From: an uncultured Lachnospiraceae bacterium | GTDB lineage: Bacteria > Bacillota_A > Clostridia > Lachnospirales > Lachnospiraceae | DNA: 23,217 nt | Assembly (NCBI GenBank): GCA_910585855.1 | Contig: CAJUGZ010000029.1 | Span: 1-23,217 of the forward strand | Direction of reading: 5' to 3' | Shown: in pieces, positions 7,007 to 15,835 of the stretch | How positions within the stretch are numbered: position 1 is the stretch's first letter | Layout of the letters: each line of letters opens with the position of its first letter | Program-made: the position numbers and the translations under genes | Notes under the pieces: model-generated | Database searches by the model: none | Told to the model about the DNA's origin: nothing | The model's input: the letters and a program-made list of their open reading frames with translations, nothing else

Positions 7007-7870
7007 ATGCGATTGGTGATAGTGACGGGAATGTCGGGGGCAGGAAAGACCACTGCATTGAAAATGTTAGAGGACAGCGGATATTTTTGTGTGGACAATC
7101 TTCCGATTCCTCTTTTAGAACGATTTGCAGATATGATTTTTGAGCAGCCGGGTGGGATAGGAAAGGCGGCTCTTGGAATTGATGTGCGAAATGGGGATGC
7201 TTTAGATGATATGGCGGAGGCACTGGAAGGGATTGAAAGAAAGAATTATTCCTATGAAATTTTATTTTTGGATGCCAGTGATGATACGCTTGTAAAACGG
7301 TATAAAGAAACCAGACGGAGTCATCCGTTAGCTCCCGGAGAGAGGGTGGATAAGGGGATTACATTAGAGAGGGAAAAGCTGAAATTTTTAAAAAAACATG
7401 CAAATTATATTGTAGATACCAGTCAGCTTTTGACAAGAGAATTAAAACAGGAATTGGAACATATCTTTGTCTGCAATGAAAAGTTTCAAAGTTTGATTGT
7501 AACTGTGCTTTCTTTTGGATTTAAGTATGGAATACCAGTGGATTCGGATTTGGTGTTTGATGTGAGGTTTCTTCCGAATCCTTTTTATATAGAGGAATTA
7601 AAGAATAAGACGGGAAATGATACGGAAGTGCAGGAGTTTGTAATGGGATTTGAGGTTTCGGTTGTATTTTTAGATAAATTAGAGGACATGCTGAAATTTT
7701 TGATTCCTAACTATATTTTGGAGGGAAAACATCAGTTGGTAATTAGTATTGGCTGTACAGGAGGAAAGCATCGTTCTGTTACATTGGCAAATGCCGTTTA
7801 TCAGCGGTTAAAGGCATTGGGAACAGGATGCGGAATTAAAATTGAGCATCGGGATATTAAAAGAAAGTAA
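7007..7870 (+). CDS. rapZ: RapZ/YvcJ family nucleotide-binding protein
   Basis: This P-loop protein belongs to the RapZ (YvcJ, YhbJ) family. In enterobacteria RapZ senses glucosamine 6-phosphate and directs RNase E to the sRNA GlmZ; in Bacillus YvcJ binds and hydrolyses nucleotides and affects competence. Walker A GMSGAGKT is at 8-15, the VDNLP motif follows, and the C-terminal domain has GIPVDSDLVFDVRFLPNPF and SIGCTGGKHRSV. The ATG at 7007 has AAGGAG 7 bp upstream and gives the family N-terminus MR(L/F)VIVTG; the ATG 3 bp earlier is less well spaced. Length of 287 residues is normal. whiA follows after 17 bp without the yvcK gene usually found between them. Confidence 0.92.
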   Translation: MRLVIVTGMSGAGKTTALKMLEDSGYFCVDNLPIPLLERFADMIFEQPGGIGKAALGIDVRNGDALDDMAEALEGIERKNYSYEILFLDASDDTLVKRYKETRRSHPLAPGERVDKGITLEREKLKFLKKHANYIVDTSQLLTRELKQELEHIFVCNEKFQSLIVTVLSFGFKYGIPVDSDLVFDVRFLPNPFYIEELKNKTGNDTEVQEFVMGFEVSVVFLDKLEDMLKFLIPNYILEGKHQLVISIGCTGGKHRSVTLANAVYQRLKALGTGCGIKIEHRDIKRK

Positions 7871-7887
7871 ACAGACGGAGGGTGCTT

Positions 7888-8877
7888 ATGTCATTTTCGG
7901 GAGATGTAAAAGATGAATTATCTCATCAGGTGTCGAGTGCCAGACATTGCCAGATTGCAGAAATTGCTGCAATTATCAGCCTTTGCGGAAGAATTTTTAT
8001 TTCGGTAGAGGATGAATATGCAATTCAGATTCATACGGAAACGATTGCTGTGGCACGAAAATATTTTACACTGCTGAAACATACATTTCAGATTGCTGCT
8101 GAGGTTTCTGTGCGGCAAAATTCTTATTTAAAGAAAAATAAAACTTATACGGTTACTGTGCGGGATCATAGAAGTGCACTTTGGATTTTAAAGGCTACTA
8201 AGTTAATGAATACACAGGGAGAGATTCAGGAAGATCTGTCGATTCAAAGTAATTTAGTGATACAGCAGGTTTGTTGCAAGCGTGCATTTATTCGGGGGGC
8301 ATTTTTAGCTGCCGGATCGATTAGTGCGCCGGAGAAGTTTTATCATTTTGAAATTGTCTGTGCTTCTTTACGGAAAGCGGAGCAGCTTCGGGCGATTATA
8401 AAAACATTTGAAATAGAAGCAAAGATTGTTCTTCGAAAGAAATACTATGTGATTTATATTAAAGAGGGTTCACAGATTGTAGATATTTTAAATGTAATGG
8501 AGGCACATCAGGCATTGATGGAGTTAGAAAATATACGGATTCTTAAGGAGATGAGAAATTCTGTCAACCGTAAAGTAAACTGCGAAGCGGCAAATATCAA
8601 TAAAACGGTGTTGGCAGCGGTAAAACAGGCAGAGGATATTCGATATATTCAAAATAAGATTGGACTTTCAAAATTGGCGGATGGATTGGGTGAGATTGCA
8701 CGGCTTCGGTTAGAAAATCCAGAGGCAACATTAAAGGAATTGGGAAATATGGTTACACCGCCGGTTGGGAAATCTGGTGTCAATCACCGTCTTAGAAAAC
8801 TAAGTGAGATTGCACAGCAGATTCGGGAGCAGACAGGAGAGGCAGGAGAAACAGGAAAGATAGTCAAGATAAAATAG
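7888..8877 (+). CDS. whiA: Sporulation/division regulator WhiA
   Basis: This DNA-binding protein belongs to the WhiA (YvcL) family, which controls sporulation genes in actinobacteria and cell division/chromosome segregation in Bacillus. The N-terminal part is a degenerate LAGLIDADG-type fold (RGAFLAAGSISAPEKFYH at about 133-150). The C-terminus has the helix-turn-helix segment LGNMVTPPVGKSGVNHRLRKL. The start is placed at ATG 7888, with GGAGGG at 7877-7882 spaced correctly. A GTG at 7882 overlaps that site and is rejected. Length of 329 residues is typical. It lies 17 bp after rapZ and 27 bp before dnaE, so the three are probably one transcript. Confidence 0.93.
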   Translation: MSFSGDVKDELSHQVSSARHCQIAEIAAIISLCGRIFISVEDEYAIQIHTETIAVARKYFTLLKHTFQIAAEVSVRQNSYLKKNKTYTVTVRDHRSALWILKATKLMNTQGEIQEDLSIQSNLVIQQVCCKRAFIRGAFLAAGSISAPEKFYHFEIVCASLRKAEQLRAIIKTFEIEAKIVLRKKYYVIYIKEGSQIVDILNVMEAHQALMELENIRILKEMRNSVNRKVNCEAANINKTVLAAVKQAEDIRYIQNKIGLSKLADGLGEIARLRLENPEATLKELGNMVTPPVGKSGVNHRLRKLSEIAQQIREQTGEAGETGKIVKIK

Positions 8878-8904
8878 TATTAAAATTAAGAAGAGAGGAA
8901 TAGA

Positions 8905-11900
8905 ATGGAATTTACACATTTGCATGTTCATACTGAGTATAGTTTGCTGGATGGTTCTAGTAAAATCAAGGAATTAGTCAGCAGGGCAAAAGAACTTGGA
9001 ATGGACAGTATGGCAATTACCGATCATGGCGCAATGTATGGAGTGATAGATTTTTATCGGGCAGCAAAAGAGGTTGGTATTAAGCCGATTCTTGGCTGTG
9101 AAGTCTATGTAGCACCGGGCTCTCGTTTTGATAAAGAGGCAGGGGCGGGAGAAGATCGCTATTATCATTTGGTTTTGCTTGCGGAAAATCAGCAGGGTTA
9201 TCAAAATTTGATGAAAGTTGTGTCAAAGGGATTTGTTGAGGGGTTTTATTATAAACCAAGAGTGGATTATGAGATATTAAGGGAATATCATACTGGAATT
9301 ATTGCATTAAGTGCCTGTTTGGGAGGAGAAGTTCAGCGAAATTTGGCCAGAGGCTTTTATGAAGAGGGAAAGACGGCTGCTCTGCGCTATCAGGAAATCT
9401 TTGGAGAGGGAAATTTCTTTCTGGAACTGCAGGATCATGGAATTCCGGCACAGAAGGCGGTCAATCAGCAGTTAGTAAGGATGAGCCGGGAATTAAATAT
9501 TGATTTGGTTGCTACAAATGATATTCATTATACGTTGGCTTCTGATATGGAAGCACATGATATTTTGCTTTGTATCCAGACAGGAAAAAAGGTCAGTGAT
9601 GAAAACCGGATGCGCTATGAGGGAGGACAGTACTACTGTAAATCTCCTGAAGAAATGGCGGAGTTGTTTCCCTATGCACCGGAGGCACTGGAAAATACTG
9701 CAAAGATTGCAAAGCGCTGTCAGGTAGAGATTGAATTTGGCGTAACAAAGCTGCCTCGCTTTGATGTGCCGGAAGGCTATACGGCATGGGAGTATTTAAA
9801 TCGGCTTTGTATGGAAGGGTTAGAAAGACTTTATCCAGAACATGGACAGGATTTGACCGATCAGTTAAATTATGAGTTGGGAATTATCCAAAAGATGGGA
9901 TATGTGGATTATTTTTTGATTGTATGGGATTTTATTCGTTTTGCCAGAGAAAACGGGATTGCAGTAGGACCAGGGCGGGGTTCGGCAGCCGGAAGTTTGG
10001 TTTCTTATACTCTGGGGATTACCAATATCGATCCGATTCGCTATAGTCTTTTGTTTGAGCGTTTTTTAAATCCAGAGCGGGTATCTATGCCAGATATTGA
10101 TATTGATTTTTGTTATGAGCGGCGGCAGGAAGTAATTGACTATGTAGTGCGAAAGTATGGAAAAGAACAGGTAGCACAGATTGTTACATTTGGTACGCTT
10201 GCCGCAAAAGGTGTAATTCGGGATGTCGGACGGGTGTTGGATATGCCGTATGCACAGTGTGATGCAATCGCAAAGATGATACCAAATGAATTAAATATGA
10301 CTTTGGATAAAGCAATGAAGATGAATCCAGATTTGATGAAAGCCTATGAAGAGCAGGAAGACGTTCACTATTTGCTGGATATGTGCAGACGTTTGGAAGG
10401 ACTGCCTCGGCATACTTCTATGCACGCTGCTGGAGTTGTAATCAGTCAAAAGGCAGTAGATGAGTATGTGCCGCTGTCTAGAGCCTCTGACGGCTCGATT
10501 ACCACACAGTTTGTAATGACAACATTAGAGGAATTGGGGCTTCTGAAAATGGATTTTTTGGGGCTAAGAACATTGACTGTGATTCAGGATACGGTACAGC
10601 ATATAAAGAAAAGTACCGGAATTGAATTAGATATGGATCGAATCGATTATGATGACAAAGATGTGCTGGCAGCGATTGGAACAGGAAAGACAGATGGGGT
10701 GTTTCAGTTAGAGAGCAGTGGTATGAAAAGTTTTATTAAGGAGTTAAAACCATCTAATTTAGAGGATATTATTGCTGGAATTTCTTTGTATCGTCCGGGT
10801 CCGATGGACTTTATTCCAAAGTATTTAAAGGGAAAAAATTATCCAACAAGTATTACTTATGATTGTCCGCAGCTAGAGCCGATTTTAAAGCCGACTTATG
10901 GCTGCATTGTCTATCAGGAGCAGGTAATGCAGATTGTAAGAGATTTGGCAGGTTATACATTGGGAAGAAGTGATTTGCTTCGGCGTGCTATGTCTAAGAA
11001 AAAAGCAAGTGTAATGGAAAAAGAGCGTCAAAACTTTGTTTATGGCAATGAAAGTGAGCATGTGCCGGGCTGTATTAAAAATGGTATTAGCGAAGCCACA
11101 GCAAATAAAATTTACGATGAAATGATTGATTTTGCGAAGTATGCATTTAATAAATCTCATGCGGCAGCATATGCAGTAGTTGCCTATCAGACGGCATATT
11201 TAAAGTATTATTATCCGGTAGAATTTATGGCGGCATTGATGACATCTGTAATTGATAATTCACAGAAAGTATCGGGATATATCTATACCTGCCGTCAGAT
11301 GAAGATTCCGATTTTAGCACCGGATGTCAATGAAAGTGAAGGAGCATTTTCTGTATCAAACGGTGGGATTCGTTATGGAATGTCGGCAGTAAAAAGTGTT
11401 GGAAAAAGTGTTGTACAGGAAATTGTAGCGGAAAGAAAGAGAGGAGGTGTTTTTTGCGATCTTTCGGATTTTATTCATCGTATGAACGGAAAGGAAGTCA
11501 ATAAGCGAACAGTAGAAAATCTGATTAAAGCAGGGGCTTTTGATTCGTTAGAGGGGACACGAAAACAGAAAATTGCAGTATTTGCATCAATGATAGAGTC
11601 TGTGGCACAGGAAAAGAAAAAGACGATTGAGGGGCAGATGAGTTTGTTTGATTTGGTTTCAGAAGAAGAAAAGCAGAACTATCAGATTCGTTTTCCAGAC
11701 TGCGGAGAATATCCAAAAGAGGTAATTCTTGGATTTGAAAAGGAAGTGCTTGGATTTTATATCAGCGGGCATCCATTGGAAGAATATGAAGAAAAGTGGA
11801 AGAAAAATATTACAGCGAAGACAACGGATTTTATTTTAGATGATGAAACACAACAAGCAGAAGTATTTGATGGACAGAAGGTATGGATAGGCGGGATTAT

Positions 11901-12408
11901 TACTTCAAAATCAGTAAAAACAACGAAGACAAATAAACGGATGGCATTTTTGACATTGGAAGATTTGACTGGCACAGTGGAAGTGCTGGTATTTCCGGTG
12001 GATTATGAGAAGAACCGAAGGTATTTAGAAGAAGAGGCGAAGGTGTTTATTCAGGGACGGGTAACGATATCAGAAGAAGCACAGGGAAAATTGATTTGTG
12101 AACGAGTTGTGCCTTTTTCTAATGTTCCTAGAGAACTCTGGATTCAGTTTCGAGATAAGGAAGAGTATTTGCAGAAAAATGAAACACTGTTTTCCCTGAT
12201 TCAGGATTCAGACGGAAAGGATACGATTGTAATTTATCTTGCAGCAGAAAAAGCAAAAAAAGCACTGCCTTTGAATTATAGTGTAGAAGTCAATGCACTG
12301 CTGCTTTCTCGGCTCTATCCTGTTTTCGGAGAGGGAAATGTAAAGGTAATAGAGAAGACGATTGAGGATATAGACGGAAAGGGAGCAGGATCTAGGCGGT
12401 ATCGTTAA
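8905..12408 (+). CDS. dnaE: DNA polymerase III subunit alpha (DnaE)
   Basis: This is the replicative DNA polymerase of family C. In Firmicutes that also carry PolC, DnaE extends primers on the lagging strand. The N-terminal PHP domain (1-200) has HLHVHTEYSLLDG and ITDHGAMYG. The palm domain shows GPGRGSAAGSLVSY and the catalytic PDIDIDF (396-402; D397 and D399). The fingers region includes YRPGPMDFIPKY and YQEQVMQI. Near the end lie a helix-hairpin-helix region (IKAGAFDSL) and an OB-fold (VWIGGIITS..FLTLEDLTGTVEVLVFP). No 3'-5' exonuclease insert is seen, so it is DnaE rather than PolC. AGAGAGGA precedes the ATG. At 1167 residues it is full length. Confidence 0.95.
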   Translation: MEFTHLHVHTEYSLLDGSSKIKELVSRAKELGMDSMAITDHGAMYGVIDFYRAAKEVGIKPILGCEVYVAPGSRFDKEAGAGEDRYYHLVLLAENQQGYQNLMKVVSKGFVEGFYYKPRVDYEILREYHTGIIALSACLGGEVQRNLARGFYEEGKTAALRYQEIFGEGNFFLELQDHGIPAQKAVNQQLVRMSRELNIDLVATNDIHYTLASDMEAHDILLCIQTGKKVSDENRMRYEGGQYYCKSPEEMAELFPYAPEALENTAKIAKRCQVEIEFGVTKLPRFDVPEGYTAWEYLNRLCMEGLERLYPEHGQDLTDQLNYELGIIQKMGYVDYFLIVWDFIRFARENGIAVGPGRGSAAGSLVSYTLGITNIDPIRYSLLFERFLNPERVSMPDIDIDFCYERRQEVIDYVVRKYGKEQVAQIVTFGTLAAKGVIRDVGRVLDMPYAQCDAIAKMIPNELNMTLDKAMKMNPDLMKAYEEQEDVHYLLDMCRRLEGLPRHTSMHAAGVVISQKAVDEYVPLSRASDGSITTQFVMTTLEELGLLKMDFLGLRTLTVIQDTVQHIKKSTGIELDMDRIDYDDKDVLAAIGTGKTDGVFQLESSGMKSFIKELKPSNLEDIIAGISLYRPGPMDFIPKYLKGKNYPTSITYDCPQLEPILKPTYGCIVYQEQVMQIVRDLAGYTLGRSDLLRRAMSKKKASVMEKERQNFVYGNESEHVPGCIKNGISEATANKIYDEMIDFAKYAFNKSHAAAYAVVAYQTAYLKYYYPVEFMAALMTSVIDNSQKVSGYIYTCRQMKIPILAPDVNESEGAFSVSNGGIRYGMSAVKSVGKSVVQEIVAERKRGGVFCDLSDFIHRMNGKEVNKRTVENLIKAGAFDSLEGTRKQKIAVFASMIESVAQEKKKTIEGQMSLFDLVSEEEKQNYQIRFPDCGEYPKEVILGFEKEVLGFYISGHPLEEYEEKWKKNITAKTTDFILDDETQQAEVFDGQKVWIGGIITSKSVKTTKTNKRMAFLTLEDLTGTVEVLVFPVDYEKNRRYLEEEAKVFIQGRVTISEEAQGKLICERVVPFSNVPRELWIQFRDKEEYLQKNETLFSLIQDSDGKDTIVIYLAAEKAKKALPLNYSVEVNALLLSRLYPVFGEGNVKVIEKTIEDIDGKGAGSRRYR

Positions 12409-12548
12409 ATAGTAAAAAATAAAAACAGCAGAGATTGTATATTTTGCTTAAAATGGGGAAACTTTTTGTTGTAAATCGAATGATTCTTTCTGATGGGACA
12501 AGATTTTTGTAGTTGTTTTGTGCAATATTACAGATTTATTAATTTTAG

Positions 12549-12577
12549 TTGAAAACGTATTCAGATTGCGCTAGAAT
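12549..12577 (+). promoter_or_regulatory. Predicted sigma-A promoter for pfkA
   Basis: TTGAAA (12549-12554) and TAGAAT (12572-12577) have exactly 17 bp between them. The expected start of transcription is 30-35 bp before the pfkA start codon. It lies in the 209-bp gap after dnaE, so pfkA can be expressed independently of the upstream block. Confidence 0.65.
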
Positions 12578-12617
12578 AAGCAAGAAGTAGGTAAATTTCT
12601 TGGTGGAGGAAACGATT

Positions 12618-13592
12618 ATGGCGAAAGAAATTAAAACGATTGGTGTATTGACAAGCGGCGGAGATGCTCCGGGTATGAACGCAGCAATTCGGGCTGTAGT
12701 ACGTACAGCGATTGCAAACGGAAAAAAAGTAAAAGGGATTCGAAAAGGGTATCAGGGACTGCTGGATGAGGAAATTATTGATATGGATAAGTCCAGTGTT
12801 TCGGATATTATTCAAAAAGGCGGAACAATTCTTTATACGGCTCGCTGTATGGAGTTTGTTACAGAGGAAGGGCAGAAAAAAGGTGCTGAGATCTGCAGAA
12901 AACATGGGATTGACGGACTTGTAGTAATTGGAGGGGACGGATCATTTCGTGGAGCACAGTGTTTGGCAAATCTTGGAATCAATACGATTGGGATTCCGGG
13001 AACGATTGATTTGGATATTGCCTGTTCCGATTATACGATTGGATTTGATACAGCAATTAATACAGCGATGGAAGCGATTGATAAAGTACGGGATACCTCG
13101 ACTTCTCATGAGAGATGCAGTATTATTGAAGTAATGGGACGGCGTGCTGGATATATTGCACTGTGGACTGGAATTGCCAATGGAGCAGAGGATATTTTAC
13201 TTCCAGAACGATATGATAATGATGAACAGGAATTGATTAATAATATTATACGAAATCGGAAGAGAGGAAAGAAACACCATATTATTATCAACGCAGAAGG
13301 GATTGGACATTCAGAAAGTATGGCTAGGAGAATTGAAGCAGCTACGGGAATGGAAACAAGAGCTACAATTCTTGGGCATATGCAGCGAGGCGGAACTCCT
13401 ACCTGTAAGGATCGAATGTATGCTTCTGTTATGGGTGCTTATGCGGTGGATCTGCTCTGTGCTGGAAAGAGCAAGAGAGTAGTGGCTTATCGTCATGGAG
13501 AGTATGTTGATTATGATATCAATGAAGCATTGGCAATGAAGAAGGATATCGATGAGTATCAGTTTAATGTCAGTAAGATTCTTTCTCGATAG
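12618..13592 (+). CDS. pfkA: ATP-dependent 6-phosphofructokinase
   Basis: This enzyme phosphorylates fructose 6-phosphate to fructose 1,6-bisphosphate, the committed step of glycolysis. The N-terminal LTSGGDAPGMNAAIRAVVR binds ATP. GGDGS at 105-109 indicates ATP rather than pyrophosphate as donor. VMGRRAGYIALW and LGHMQRGGTP contribute to the substrate site. The catalytic loop reads PGTIDLDI (127-134): both Asp residues remain, but the Asn found in the usual TIDND is Leu132. The ATG at 12618 is chosen because GGTGGAGGA sits just upstream; the longer TTG start would lie in that site. At 324 residues it has normal length. A strong terminator follows, so it is probably monocistronic. Confidence 0.94.
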   Translation: MAKEIKTIGVLTSGGDAPGMNAAIRAVVRTAIANGKKVKGIRKGYQGLLDEEIIDMDKSSVSDIIQKGGTILYTARCMEFVTEEGQKKGAEICRKHGIDGLVVIGGDGSFRGAQCLANLGINTIGIPGTIDLDIACSDYTIGFDTAINTAMEAIDKVRDTSTSHERCSIIEVMGRRAGYIALWTGIANGAEDILLPERYDNDEQELINNIIRNRKRGKKHHIIINAEGIGHSESMARRIEAATGMETRATILGHMQRGGTPTCKDRMYASVMGAYAVDLLCAGKSKRVVAYRHGEYVDYDINEALAMKKDIDEYQFNVSKILSR

Positions 13593-13617
13593 AGAGATTG
13601 GATGTTTGGGCAGTGGT

Positions 13618-13654
13618 ATGCTGAGTGGGCGGGGTTCACTCAGCATTATTTTTT
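13618..13654 (+). terminator. Intrinsic terminator after pfkA
   Basis: A perfect 10-bp stem (ATGCTGAGTG 13618-13627, CACTCAGCAT 13637-13646) with a 9-nt loop is followed by TATTTTTT. It ends 19 bp before the methyltransferase gene, so it separates pfkA from it or lowers read-through. Confidence 0.88.
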
Positions 13655-13672
13655 CAATAGAATGGAGTAGAT

Positions 13673-14470
13673 ATGATTACTAGCAGTAATAATGGGAATA
13701 TAAAAAATATTGTTGCTTTGCAAAAGAAGGGGAAGGTAAGAAAAGAACAAGATGCTTTTGTGGTAGAGGGGATTAAGATGGTTTCAGAGATTCCGGCAGG
13801 GAATTTGATGCAGCTTTATGTGGCGGAAAGTTATCTGACACGGCAGGAACAAAAAAAGGAATTGGAGAAAATTGCAGATTTTCATGGAGTTGTGTATGAA
13901 GTTGTGGCAGATCGGGTGTTTCAGGAGATGGCGGATACACAGACGCCGCAGGGGATTCTTGCGGTGGTTCGGCAGCAGCATTATAGGTTTGAGGATTTGT
14001 TTTCTGATAAGCGGGCGGTGCATCTTATGGTTTTGGAGGGGATACAAGATCCCGGAAATCTTGGGACGATTCTTCGAGCTGGGGAAGGAGCGGGAGTTAC
14101 TGGGGTAATATTGTCGAAAGGGACGGTGGATTTGTATAATCCTAAAGTGATTCGGGCTACGATGGGATCGATTTATCGAGTTCCTTTTTTTTATACGGAT
14201 CGGTTTTTGGAGGTGTTGGGGGAGGTGAGAGAAAGAACTACTTTATATGCGGCGCATCTTTTGGGGGAGTGTTGTTATGATCAGGCGGATTATAGAGGGG
14301 ATACGGCTTTTTTAATTGGGAATGAGGCAAATGGGTTAAGTGAGGAGGCAGCGGGGTATGCAAAGTGTTTGATTCGAATTCCTATGATGGGGAAGGTGGA
14401 ATCGCTTAATGCGGCGGTGGCGGCGTCTGTACTTATGTATGAGGCTGCACGGCAGAGGAGGAAGAAGTAG
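13673..14470 (+). CDS. TrmH/SpoU family RNA 2'-O-ribose methyltransferase
   Basis: This SPOUT-class enzyme methylates a ribose 2'-OH of tRNA or rRNA using S-adenosylmethionine. The N-terminal 100 residues look like the SpoU substrate-binding (L30e-like) domain, including EQDAFVVEGIKMVSE. The catalytic knot domain has the three family motifs: LEGIQDPGNLGTILRAGEGAG, IGNEANGLSEE and IPMMGKVESLNAAVAASVLMYEA. At 265 residues it is similar to Bacillus YsgA-type proteins, whose target I cannot assign here. Codons are richer in GGG/GCG than the neighbours. The start is close to the pfkA terminator, so its promoter is not obvious. Element D begins 22 bp after the stop. Confidence 0.88.
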   Translation: MITSSNNGNIKNIVALQKKGKVRKEQDAFVVEGIKMVSEIPAGNLMQLYVAESYLTRQEQKKELEKIADFHGVVYEVVADRVFQEMADTQTPQGILAVVRQQHYRFEDLFSDKRAVHLMVLEGIQDPGNLGTILRAGEGAGVTGVILSKGTVDLYNPKVIRATMGSIYRVPFFYTDRFLEVLGEVRERTTLYAAHLLGECCYDQADYRGDTAFLIGNEANGLSEEAAGYAKCLIRIPMMGKVESLNAAVAASVLMYEAARQRRKK

Positions 14471-14492
14471 TGTTGTGAAAAAAGGGAGTTTC

Positions 14493-14843
14493 TTTCACCG
14501 GACGCCAGAGGTGGGTTGCTTCTTTCCTCTGCTTGCTCCGCTCCAAACGGTAAGAACGTCTAAGACTTCTGTATTTAAGCACATCCAACCATTCGAACCG
14601 GGGCGCAATTCGCCCGTATTACAAGGCAAAACGTGGTGGGCGTAAGGAAAATTTTCCCATCTACAACACTGCTTTTTTTCTTAACATACGGGCTAAGCAC
14701 GCCCCTTTTTTTGCATACCCTGCATGGAAGCAGGATATGCAAAAAATTCTAGGTGTTTCCAGACAGAAGCCCAAGACGTTCTAACCGTTTTCCGAAGTCG
14801 CTGGCAAAGGAAAGAAGCAACCCGCCTCTTGCTGTTTGTGAAA
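14493..14843 (+). repeat. Dispersed structured element, copy D (complete)
   Basis: Outer helix: TTTCAC 14493-14498 with GTGAAA 14838-14843. Internal loop: GGAC 14500-14503 opposite TGTTT 14833-14837. Long helix: 14507-14532 with 14804-14829, 24 of 26 positions, plus one further G-T wobble. The inner extension pairs CGGTAAGAACGTC with GACGTTCTAACCG. Stem two has GGGGCG/CGCCCC and CCCGTAT/ATACGGG. The hairpin (GCATACCCTGC / GCAGGATATGC) has loop ATGGAA, as in A and E. It lies directly after the methyltransferase gene in the same orientation. Confidence 0.85.
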
Positions 14844-14916
14844 TCATGGCAGAAAGAAGAGATTCTTTTTTCGTTCTGGTGTCCCCCTCTTCCAAAACCG
14901 AATAAAAAGGATAAGT

Positions 14917-14953
14917 AAAACGCCCCCTTGGATTTACCAAGTGAGCGTTTTTT
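14917..14953. terminator. Hairpin terminator at the end of the DUF4143 remnant
   Basis: AAAACGC 14917-14923 pairs with GCGTTTT 14945-14951, and CTTGG 14927-14931 pairs with CCAAG 14937-14941. T-runs follow on both strands, so it may work in both directions. It sits just beyond the stop of the minus-strand DUF4143 remnant. An identical copy is at 18576-18612. Confidence 0.65.
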
Positions 14954-14960
14954 GTGATTT

Positions 14961-15363
14961 TTAATATTCAGAACTGAGAAGGAAATCCGCTATGTGCATT
15001 GTCTTAATACCCTCATGGTTTCCTTCTGAAAATTCATCTGTCGTGAGAACATATTTGGGGTAGTTATCGTGTATTTCAAGCAAATGGTCGTATTCCCGTT
15101 TTTTCGTCTTTTCAGATTTAATTTCCTGCGTAACCTGAACATATACCTTTTCATTTTGCTTTGTAGTCACAAAATCAATTTCGCCATCTCTGGTTTTATA
15201 CACATTGACGGTGTACCCACGCCTGCAAAGTTCCAAATACACGATGTTTTCAAGGCTGGAAGCTACGCTGTCTGCGTTATATCCAAGGACGCTGTACCGA
15301 AGTGAAACATCTGCAAGATAGAATTTTTCCTGTGTTTTCAGAAAAAGCGATTTTTTCGCACAT
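14961..15363 (-). pseudogene. C-terminal remnant of a DUF4143-type AAA ATPase gene
   Basis: Read on the minus strand, the frame is open from just after a TGA near 15364 down to the TAA at 14961. The product includes LKTQEKFYLADVSLRYSVLG, then DSVASSLENIVYLELCRRGY and DGEIDFVTTKQNEKVYVQVT. This is the C-terminal DUF4143 (endonuclease-like) domain of the two-domain ATPases common in gut Clostridia. The N-terminal P-loop ATPase half is absent, and no ribosome binding site precedes the remaining frame. It is therefore a 5'-truncated relic. Intact members are of uncertain function. A shorter, internally deleted relic of the same gene end lies at 18551-18670. Confidence 0.7.
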
Positions 15364-15430
15364 CATAAAAGAGAGGATGTTTTATTATGAAGCAAGAATA
15401 AAAATCACAAGGAAAGAGGAAAGGGAACAC

Positions 15431-15526
15431 ATGGAACAGTTTAAACTTGCCTGTGAATTAGTTAAGCTGGTTCGGCACTTTTTTCCAGACTTTTTTCCAT
15501 TGTTAAAACAAATTCCAGATTCCTGA
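15431..15526 (+). pseudogene. Short frame, possible 5' end of a transposase gene
   Basis: A 31-codon frame starts at ATG 15431 after the purine-rich AAAGAGGAAAGGGA. The product is MEQFKLACELVKLVRHFF followed by PDFFPLLKQIPDS. The ending (FFP..LLKQIPD) recalls the start of some DDE transposases in which PDPR follows, but this is from memory only. It stops at once and nothing like the rest of a transposase follows. It could equally be a chance frame. Confidence 0.25.
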
Positions 15527-15715
15527 TACTAGAGCTATATAATATACAATTTTTGAGTTTTCCATTTTTGAAATTTGCACTTTTGAAACCTGCATAAAAT
15601 CAATATTTTCTATAAGAAGGGCAATCACAACTGACAATTTCTTATTGGTTTCGTATTGATATGGCTTTGCAGAAAGCGGACAAGAAAAGATGGGGAAACT
15701 CAAGATACAATTATA

Positions 15716-15744
15716 TTGACAAAATTAAAAAAATATTATAGCAT
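15716..15744 (+). promoter_or_regulatory. Predicted promoter for the serine-protease pseudogene
   Basis: TTGACA (15716-15721) is followed after 17 bp by TAGCAT (15739-15744). It stands about 90 bp before the gene in very AT-rich DNA, where chance matches are common. The stretch before it (15527-15715) shows no gene. Confidence 0.4.
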
Positions 15745-15835
15745 AAATAACATAGACTTTACAAAAATATACAAAAGAATTCATAAATGAATAAAAGATA
15801 ACATAAGTATCATTTATCAAAAAAGGAGGTAATTT

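Noticed and set aside
14724..14918. Small frame on the plus strand between element D and the terminator
   Set aside because: It overlaps element D and the terminator and has no homologous features or ribosome binding site.
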